A DNA stretch of 64,000 nucleotides from the NCBI GenBank assembly GCA_003712055.1, contig RHLJ01000003.1, positions 463,999 through 527,998 of the forward strand, read 5' to 3'. Each line of letters starts with the position of its first letter. Within the stretch, counting starts at the first letter, position 1. The notes below the pieces were generated by a model. The model was not told the origin of the DNA. It made no database searches and saw nothing but the letters and a program-made list of their open reading frames with translations. This document shows positions 58,290-64,000 of this stretch, piece by piece. The stretch is from Balneola sp. Lineage in GTDB: Bacteria; Bacteroidota; Rhodothermia; Balneolales; Balneolaceae. The position numbers were made by a program, and so were the translations under genes.

Positions 58290-60110
58290 ATGACCAAAGC
58301 TATATCCATACGGGTTGCCCTATGTTCCACTATCGTATTCCTGTCCCTTGCCTGTGGTCCTGCAATAAAAAAATCTCCTTCGGCTGATCAAGTGCCTACT
58401 TATACACGCTTCGTTGATCCTTTTCCTGTGTTTTATGGAAATGGAGAGAAAATGGATCATCCTTTTTTAGGAGGATTAAATACGCCCCGACCTCAGTTTT
58501 TGGATATTGATGCTGATGGAGATCCAGATCTATTTGTCCAGGAACATACTAACGAGTTAATGTTCTTCGAAAACACAGATCCTGATTCAGACGCACCGCT
58601 CACATTCAGAACCGATAAATACCAGAATCTTGATATTGGAGAATGGTTCCGGTTCATAGATATGGATAAGGATGGGGATTTTGATCTGCTTACCGAAAAA
58701 CCCTTCAGTTATCTCAGCTTTTATCGTAATGAAGGTTCAGCTAAGGAACCAGTCTTTGTATTAGTTGCCGATTCATTAAAAGATGCAGAAGGAAGCCCTA
58801 TTTTTTCTGACCGGCAAAACATTCCCAATGTTACGGATATCGATTCTGACGGGCTTCTTGATTTGTTTATTGGGAGCCTTGATGGAACCGTAAGCAGGTA
58901 TGAGTCTATTGGTGATGATGAGAACGGCCTACCAAGGTTTCAGCTTCTTACAACTAGATTTCAGAATATTGAGATTGTCAATGAATTTGGCTCCATGCAT
59001 GGTGCAAACACCATGACCTTTATGGATATCGACTCTGATGGAGACCAGGATATTTTTTGGGGTGATTTTTTTGAACCAGGGGTACTCCTTCTGGAGAATA
59101 CAGGGAGTAGTACTAACCCGAATTTCCAACGTCAGCCTCAAAAATTCCCCCCAAATGATCCTGTAGCAACAAGTGGATATAATGCTCCTGCTCTTATCGA
59201 TTGGGGCAATGACGGAGACTCTGACCTCTTTCTTGGCGTTCTCGGAGGTGCTTTTAATGCAAACCTTACTATAGCTGAGAACTTCTATTTTTACGAGCAG
59301 GAAGATAAAGAATTCACCCTTGTTACCCGCCAGTTTCTCAAAATTATCGATATCGGAGATGAAAGCATTCCTGCAGTAGGCGATATAGACGGGGATGGGG
59401 ATATGGATTTGTTACTGGCAAATAAAATAGATCCCTATGATCTGAAATCTTCCAAGTTATATGGATTTGAAAATCGAGGTGATGTCAATAATCCGGAATT
59501 TCATCTTATGGGCACCCTGAACTTACCCGGAGCCTATCACTTTGCCCCGGAACTTGCCGATTTAAATGGTGATGGCCTGGCCGACCTATTGCTCGGTAAC
59601 TGGAAAGGTCAGGTGGATTTTTTTCCGAATACAGGTAGCAATTTTGGTTCAGTAGTTAATGAGCTGGTTAAACTGCCTCGCGGAAGTAACGCGGTACCAA
59701 GAGCTGTAGATATAGATGCCGATGGAGATTTGGATTTAGTGCTCGGTTCATCCGGCGGTGATTTATACCATTTTGAAAATACCGGATCTAAAACAGAGCC
59801 TGTGTTTACTTTAAGGGAAGAAACTTTTCAGGGAATAGAAACAAGGCACCGAAGTGCTCCTGCCTTTAACGATATGGATGGAGACGGTGATTTGGATCTG
59901 ATGATTGGAAGTAAAATCGAAGGGATATTCTATTTTAGAAATGATGGAGATGCTAAGACTCCAAATTTTATTCGGGGGGAAATGCCATTTCCAGTTGCAA
60001 CCGCTCCCTTAAGCACCCCTCTCTTTGTGGATATTGATGGAGATTCCATTAATGAGTTCTTTGTTGGTACCAGAAGTGGCGGGATGCTTTACTATCACCT
60101 TAGGAAGTAA
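58290..60110 (+). CDS. FG-GAP/VCBS repeat lipoprotein
   Basis: Lipoprotein signal with lipobox LSLAC (Cys22). At least ten calcium-binding DxDxDGDxDL-type repeats (for instance DIDADGDPDLF, DMDKDGDFDLL, DIDSDGDQDIF, DWGNDGDSDLF, DIDGDGDMDLL, DIDADGDLDLV, DMDGDGDLDLM) in integrin-alpha-like blades. Surface or outer-membrane protein of unknown partner. The start is 4 bases after the previous stop, so the two are an operon. Confidence 0.9.
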   Translation: MTKAISIRVALCSTIVFLSLACGPAIKKSPSADQVPTYTRFVDPFPVFYGNGEKMDHPFLGGLNTPRPQFLDIDADGDPDLFVQEHTNELMFFENTDPDSDAPLTFRTDKYQNLDIGEWFRFIDMDKDGDFDLLTEKPFSYLSFYRNEGSAKEPVFVLVADSLKDAEGSPIFSDRQNIPNVTDIDSDGLLDLFIGSLDGTVSRYESIGDDENGLPRFQLLTTRFQNIEIVNEFGSMHGANTMTFMDIDSDGDQDIFWGDFFEPGVLLLENTGSSTNPNFQRQPQKFPPNDPVATSGYNAPALIDWGNDGDSDLFLGVLGGAFNANLTIAENFYFYEQEDKEFTLVTRQFLKIIDIGDESIPAVGDIDGDGDMDLLLANKIDPYDLKSSKLYGFENRGDVNNPEFHLMGTLNLPGAYHFAPELADLNGDGLADLLLGNWKGQVDFFPNTGSNFGSVVNELVKLPRGSNAVPRAVDIDADGDLDLVLGSSGGDLYHFENTGSKTEPVFTLREETFQGIETRHRSAPAFNDMDGDGDLDLMIGSKIEGIFYFRNDGDAKTPNFIRGEMPFPVATAPLSTPLFVDIDGDSINEFFVGTRSGGMLYYHLRK

Positions 60111-60125
60111 GAACATCGAACGTTC

Positions 60126-60165
60126 AACATTGAACTTCGAAGTTCCTTATTCGAAGTTCAATGTT
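60126..60165. terminator. Perfect 15-bp hairpin before hppD
   Basis: AACATTGAACTTCGA and TCGAAGTTCAATGTT, separated by AGTTCCTTAT. It belongs to the GAACATTGAAC family of spacers and could stop transcription from the propeller operon ahead of hppD. A T-run of four bases is missing, so the stopping role is uncertain. Confidence 0.6.
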
Positions 60166-60216
60166 AAAAAGCTTAACACAAAAGCTCTTTTATTGAAACC
60201 CAGGATCACGTACATT

Positions 60217-60234
60217 TAGTTGTTATAACAACTA
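60217..60234. promoter_or_regulatory. Operator-like palindrome upstream of hppD
   Basis: TAGTTGTTATAACAACTA is a perfect 18-bp palindrome, 15 bases before the hppD start, with the same ATTTAACAGAGA-type tail as the hmgA site. Shared with the site at 46938-46953. Confidence 0.7.
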
Positions 60235-60249
60235 ATTATTTAACAGAGA

Positions 60250-61380
60250 ATGTCCATGGAAACCCTAGCCAATCCTGTACTCGATCAAGAACAAGATTTC
60301 ATGCCGATTCTAGGCACCGATTATGTAGAATTTTATGTTAGCAATGCCAAGCAGGCTGCTCATTTTTATAAATCAGCCTTTGGCTTTAAATCCCTGGCCC
60401 ATGCCGGGCTTGAAACTGGTCTAAGAGATCGTGAATCCTATGTAGTGGTTCAGGATAAAATCCGGTTGGTACTAACCTCTCCCCTTAAAAGTGGAACCGA
60501 TATTGGAAGGCACATTGATAAGCACGGTGACGGAGTTAAGGTAATTGCTCTTTGGGTAGATGATGCTACTTATGCCTATGAAGAAGCCGTAAAAAGAGGG
60601 GCTGAGTCTTATTTTGTGCCTGTTACTGAAAGCGATGATCACGGAGAAGTAGTTCGTGCGGGTATTCGTACCTATGGAGAAACAGTACATATTTTTGTAG
60701 AGCGCAAGAACTATACTGGCGTCTTTTTACCCGGATACAAAGCCTGGGATTCTCAGTATAGCCCCGAACCAATTGGTTTGAAATATGTAGACCACATGGT
60801 AGGAAATGTAGAGCTGGGAGCTATGAATAAATGGGTAAAGTGGTATGAAGATGTACTTGGTTTTAAGCAAATACTTTCCTTCGATGATAACGACATATCT
60901 ACTGAGTACACCGCGCTTATGAGTAAGGTTATGAGTAATGGAAATGGTCGGATTAAATTCCCAATTAATGAACCTGCAGAAGGACTAAAACGATCTCAAA
61001 TTGACGAATATCTTGACTTCTATGAAGGAGCAGGAGTTCAACACGTAGCAGTAGCTACCGATGATATCATCCATACCGTTACCAGCCTTAAGGAACGAGG
61101 CGTTGAGTTTATTACTGTTCCTACTACTTATTATGATGTATTGGAAGAGCGCGTTGGTAAAATTGATGAGCCCATCGACAAACTTAAGGAGTTAGGTATT
61201 CTTGTTGACCGTGATGATGAAGGGTATCTGCTCCAGATTTTCACAAGAACGGTGCAAGCACGCCCAACTATGTTCTTCGAAATCATCCAGCGAAAAGGAG
61301 CAATTTCTTTTGGAAAGGGTAATTTCAAAGCGCTATTTGAAGCAATTGAAAGGGAACAAGAGATCCGAGGAACCCTCTAA
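60250..61380 (+). CDS. hppD: 4-hydroxyphenylpyruvate dioxygenase
   Basis: Converts 4-hydroxyphenylpyruvate to homogentisate. The iron ligands are in LKYVDHMVGNV (His), GVQHVAVATDDI (His) and MFFEIIQRKG (Glu); the duplicated vicinal-oxygen-chelate fold is visible (VEFYVSNAKQAAHFY in the N-terminal half). The C-terminal FGKGNFKALFEAIEREQ segment is standard. 376 residues. It makes the substrate of hmgA and carries the same operator. An ATG two codons downstream is an alternative start. Confidence 0.96.
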   Translation: MSMETLANPVLDQEQDFMPILGTDYVEFYVSNAKQAAHFYKSAFGFKSLAHAGLETGLRDRESYVVVQDKIRLVLTSPLKSGTDIGRHIDKHGDGVKVIALWVDDATYAYEEAVKRGAESYFVPVTESDDHGEVVRAGIRTYGETVHIFVERKNYTGVFLPGYKAWDSQYSPEPIGLKYVDHMVGNVELGAMNKWVKWYEDVLGFKQILSFDDNDISTEYTALMSKVMSNGNGRIKFPINEPAEGLKRSQIDEYLDFYEGAGVQHVAVATDDIIHTVTSLKERGVEFITVPTTYYDVLEERVGKIDEPIDKLKELGILVDRDDEGYLLQIFTRTVQARPTMFFEIIQRKGAISFGKGNFKALFEAIEREQEIRGTL

Positions 61381-61501
61381 GCCTGTTCTCAGGTCTATTT
61401 ACATGAGCGTGGTGTACATGATGGAACTATACTCCATCTTTTAGGTTTTCATTGAATAGTACATAAACCTACCTACGTTTATGTTCATGTTTATCTCTAA
61501 G

Positions 61502-61530
61502 AAAAAGCACCATTGAGCTGGTGCTTTTTT
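61502..61530 (+). terminator. Rho-independent terminator after hppD
   Basis: AAAAAGCACCA...TGGTGCTTTTTT: a GCACCA/TGGTGC stem with a TTGAGC loop and a T-run. It lies about 120 bases after the hppD stop codon on the plus strand. Confidence 0.85.
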
Positions 61531-61552
61531 ATTTTATCTAACTTTCATAAAA

Positions 61553-61663
61553 ATGGACCAACGCTTTAAAAAATCCCCCCAGTTTTTCTTAAAAAGCGGG
61601 GTACACAAAATGCCTGGTAAAAAAACAAAGCGTAGCAAAAGAGTACCTTCCATCGAAACTTAG
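61553..61663 (+). CDS. Possible small basic protein (36 residues)
   Basis: An uninterrupted small ORF between hppD's terminator and the sensor gene. The 36 residues are highly basic (about a third Lys and Arg) with the tract PGKKTKRSKR and no acidic residues except D2 and E35. It resembles small basic ribosome- or nucleic-acid-linked peptides in composition only. No ribosome-binding site is visible, and it could be chance. Confidence 0.25.
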   Translation: MDQRFKKSPQFFLKSGVHKMPGKKTKRSKRVPSIET

Positions 61664-61792
61664 AGACTTTTCCACAATTTCAATTTCATAAATGAGTCTT
61701 TCTGAAAGGTCTTTTACAATTTTCTTTTTTGCATAAAAATTTAAGCAGTGTACCTTCTACGAGTATCAGGTTAACACGCAAAAGGACAAGTA

Positions 61793-64000
61793 GTGTATAA
61801 ACGGGTTGGAACAATAGTGCTATACGTGCTCTGCTGTATAGGTGTGGTACATAAACAAGCCATGGGCCAGGAAGTAACTCCCGGGTATACCATGGAAAAG
61901 TGGACGACCGAAGATGGGCTACCTGTTGATTTTGTTCGTGGCGTACTACAAGACACAGATGGCTATATATGGCTTACCACTCTTGAGGGATTAACACGAT
62001 TTGATGGCCACTCCTTTGAAACCTTTAACAGCTCAAATACTAACGCATTTCTTAGCTCTAAGGCTACCGAATTTACTTCCCCGATTAACAGCGAATTCTG
62101 GTTTAATAATAGTTATGAGGACAGCCTCCGTCTCATTCAATACAAACAGGGTGTGTTTACGCATTATCCCTTTAATCATAAGCCTATCTCACTACTCTCA
62201 CCTATTACAAATAATAGCAGACTTGAACAATCTGACGATGGTACGTTGTGGGTGGCGGGAGAAAAAAGTCTGTTCAAGTTTGTTGAAGGTCAATTCGTCC
62301 ATGTTTTTGCGAATGAGATCCAATCTGAAATCTTAAGTATTCAGGTACATGGTTCAACAACCTGGGTGGCTAGCGTTGATGGGTTCTACTCCATTGTTAA
62401 TGAAGTAGTCACGTTCATAGCACATACCAATGATCGGAAAAGCAACTTTCTGATTGAAGAGAACGGGACCATTTGGGTGGCTGACTATCATCATTTAACC
62501 CGTCTAACTAGCAAAGGAACAACCACTTTTTCGCTCCCTCAAGAGCTGTCAGAAAAAGCTATCATCCCAAGATTAGAACAAAGCAAACAATCCCCCGGCG
62601 TTATTTTTTTATCAAATAGGGGTAACCGCTTTATTTTTAGAAATCAGCAATTTATTGGGTTATCCAACCACCATACTTCAGATGGAGTTGACCCCGCGAT
62701 AATTTCTGATTTGAATGGAGCAGAAAATTCCGGCTGGTTTATATTGAATAGCGGCATCTTTTACGAGCATACTCTTGTTGCTGCCTTGGATATAAGCTTT
62801 TTACTGCGGCACGCACTGTTCGTTGATGATTACCAGCAAACCTGGGTTGCCACAAAGAAAGGACTCTACAAGTTCAATAAAAACTTATTCCGTGCCTATG
62901 ACGCCAATACTGGAATAAAAAATATCTACTCTCTTTTTGAAGATCATAAGGGCGCCATTTGGACATCAGCCCGTGGAGGCCCGGTTTTTAAGATACTTGG
63001 TGACAGGGTTGAGCAAATCACAGAGGATATGTTTCCAAGAGTACTCTCATCTTATGAAGACCCTGATAGTAACATCTGGATGGGTACTGGCCAGGGCATA
63101 CAGATTTGGAACAGACGCACGAACTCAATTACTCCATTTCCTACTCCTTTTGACCAGGGCTCCGTACAGGTTCGGGTACTCCGGGAAAATGATCAAGGCA
63201 ATCTCTGGGTTGGTTCAAGAGCCGGGCTCTATGAATACGCAACCTCTATCGGGCAATGGAAGAATATTCCTATCGAAAACGACACTCCGCTTCGCATAGA
63301 GCAACTATTTCAACATGACAATGGGCAGGTTTGGATAGGCACTTATCGTAATGGCTTATACACCTTAAACAATGACCGGCTTGTAGCCTTTAAGGATAAT
63401 GACCAACTATCTGATGTAAGTATCCGGTCTATATATATGGATGCTGACGGCATTCTTTGGGTTGGGCTAAATGGGGGAGGCCTAAACCGCGTCGAGCTTA
63501 ATGAAGACGGGGTTTCTGCCAGGTCTGTGACAAAATACTCCCGCGAAAATGGGCTTTTCGGTCTGGTGATCCATAGCATCCTGGAGGATGGGTATGGCCG
63601 GATTTGGATGAGCAATAACCAGGGGGTTTTTTGGGTTTCCAAAGATCAGCTAACCAGGGTGGCACGTGGAGACGAAACCCGTATCTATTCAAAAGCCTAC
63701 CAACAAGAAGACGGCTTGCCCGGAAACGAAGCCAACGGCGGCGCCCAATACTCCGGCCTGGTGGCCAGCGACGGCACTTTTTGGTTTGCCATGTTGGACG
63801 GCTTGGCAAGCGTGAACCCTTCTTATGTGCAAGACTTCCCTCTTTCATTCCCTCCTGTAATTGAGGCTATTGTGGCCAGGGATTCTCTATGGACCTCTTT
63901 TAACCGGGAAGTAGCTATCCCTAAAGAATCACGGGATATCACGGTTACCTATACCGCTCCCAACTATGCAACAAAGCCCAACGAAGTCCATTTCTCATAC
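61793..64000 (+). CDS. Two-component regulator propeller sensor, N-terminal part (runs off the right edge)
   Basis: The open frame runs from a GTG at 61793 through 736 codons to the window end without a stop. A hydrophobic signal or anchor (LYVLCCIGVV) is followed by about 14 propeller blades of the two-component regulator propeller type (TMEKWTTEDGLP, VRGVLQDTDGYIWLTTLEGLTRFDG, DGTLWVAGE, DPDSNIWMGTGQGIQIW, DADGILWVGLNGGGL) and the start of a Y_Y_Y-type domain (PPVIEAIVARDSL, VTYTAPNYATKPNEVHF). The output domain is beyond the window. The GTG is the only in-frame start after the TAA at 61772; the frame also contains an ATG after the signal. Confidence 0.9.
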   Translation, partial: MYKRVGTIVLYVLCCIGVVHKQAMGQEVTPGYTMEKWTTEDGLPVDFVRGVLQDTDGYIWLTTLEGLTRFDGHSFETFNSSNTNAFLSSKATEFTSPINSEFWFNNSYEDSLRLIQYKQGVFTHYPFNHKPISLLSPITNNSRLEQSDDGTLWVAGEKSLFKFVEGQFVHVFANEIQSEILSIQVHGSTTWVASVDGFYSIVNEVVTFIAHTNDRKSNFLIEENGTIWVADYHHLTRLTSKGTTTFSLPQELSEKAIIPRLEQSKQSPGVIFLSNRGNRFIFRNQQFIGLSNHHTSDGVDPAIISDLNGAENSGWFILNSGIFYEHTLVAALDISFLLRHALFVDDYQQTWVATKKGLYKFNKNLFRAYDANTGIKNIYSLFEDHKGAIWTSARGGPVFKILGDRVEQITEDMFPRVLSSYEDPDSNIWMGTGQGIQIWNRRTNSITPFPTPFDQGSVQVRVLRENDQGNLWVGSRAGLYEYATSIGQWKNIPIENDTPLRIEQLFQHDNGQVWIGTYRNGLYTLNNDRLVAFKDNDQLSDVSIRSIYMDADGILWVGLNGGGLNRVELNEDGVSARSVTKYSRENGLFGLVIHSILEDGYGRIWMSNNQGVFWVSKDQLTRVARGDETRIYSKAYQQEDGLPGNEANGGAQYSGLVASDGTFWFAMLDGLASVNPSYVQDFPLSFPPVIEAIVARDSLWTSFNREVAIPKESRDITVTYTAPNYATKPNEVHFSY

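Noticed and set aside
1..64000. CRISPR array, tRNA or rRNA genes
   Set aside because: No regularly spaced direct repeats and no tRNA or rRNA hallmarks were noticed by eye; a dedicated scan was not possible.

Overview
The window is a stretch of chromosome of about 40% GC. It looks like a Balneolales-type member of the Bacteroidota/Rhodothermota side of the tree. The signs are a PorV/PorQ-family outer-membrane protein, a type IX secretion (T9SS) C-terminal sorting domain, a DUF5916 barrel protein, a LytS/LytTR pair, a PadR-linked permease, many secreted beta-propeller proteins, weak Shine-Dalgarno use and several TTG/GTG starts. This placement is inferred from gene content only. No rRNA, tRNA, CRISPR array or intact insertion sequence was seen.

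Layout. 1-5 kb: 5' end of miaA, a small tyrosine phosphatase, a PorV-like protein, dnaN, a SAM hydroxide adenosyltransferase-like gene and a methyltransferase. 5-8.4 kb: a large secreted S8 peptidase. 8.4-20.4 kb: a TonB-like lipoprotein, argS, a four-helix-bundle gene bracketed by 30-bp inverted repeats, radC, a DUF2975/HTH pair, AMP nucleosidase divergent from a Nudix hydrolase, OsmC, a peroxiredoxin, topA and malic enzyme. 20.4-29.9 kb: M1 peptidase, a broken GxxExxY gene, recR-ybaB-dnaX, LytTR regulator plus kinase, and DUF5916. 30-38 kb: CarboxypepD_reg-like, MBL-fold, SIMPL, Xaa-Pro aminopeptidase, thiamine diphosphokinase and ComEC. 38-46.7 kb: Gfo/Idh/MocA oxidoreductase, FtsX-type permease with PadR, sugar dehydrogenase, purU, a thioredoxin and a Pycsar-effector-like membrane protein. 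47-52.3 kb: homogentisate/tyrosine catabolic operon. 53-60 kb: AAA ATPase and three secreted propeller/FG-GAP proteins. 60-61.4 kb: hppD. 61.8 kb to the end: a truncated two-component propeller sensor.

How genes work together. The 47-52 kb operon (hmgA, fahA, flavin reductase-like, acetoacetate-CoA ligase) plus hppD make a tyrosine-to-acetoacetyl-CoA and fumarate route. Both transcription units carry the same palindrome, so they look like one regulon split by secreted-protein genes. AMP nucleosidase and the Nudix enzyme form a divergent nucleotide-salvage pair. PadR and its permease carry a plausible self-operator.

The most unusual layer is between genes. Several families of inverted-repeat elements (GTCAT...ATGAC units, GAACATTGAAC-type hairpins, CAATTAAGAATT units) fill most spacers. 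They often touch stop codons, and two of them carry a small gene or its remains (four-helix bundle, GxxExxY). No clear new defence island was found. The best leads are these repeat-borne small genes, the operator-linked tyrosine regulon with no visible maleylacetoacetate isomerase, a DnaX lacking its zinc module, and an orphan Pycsar-type effector.
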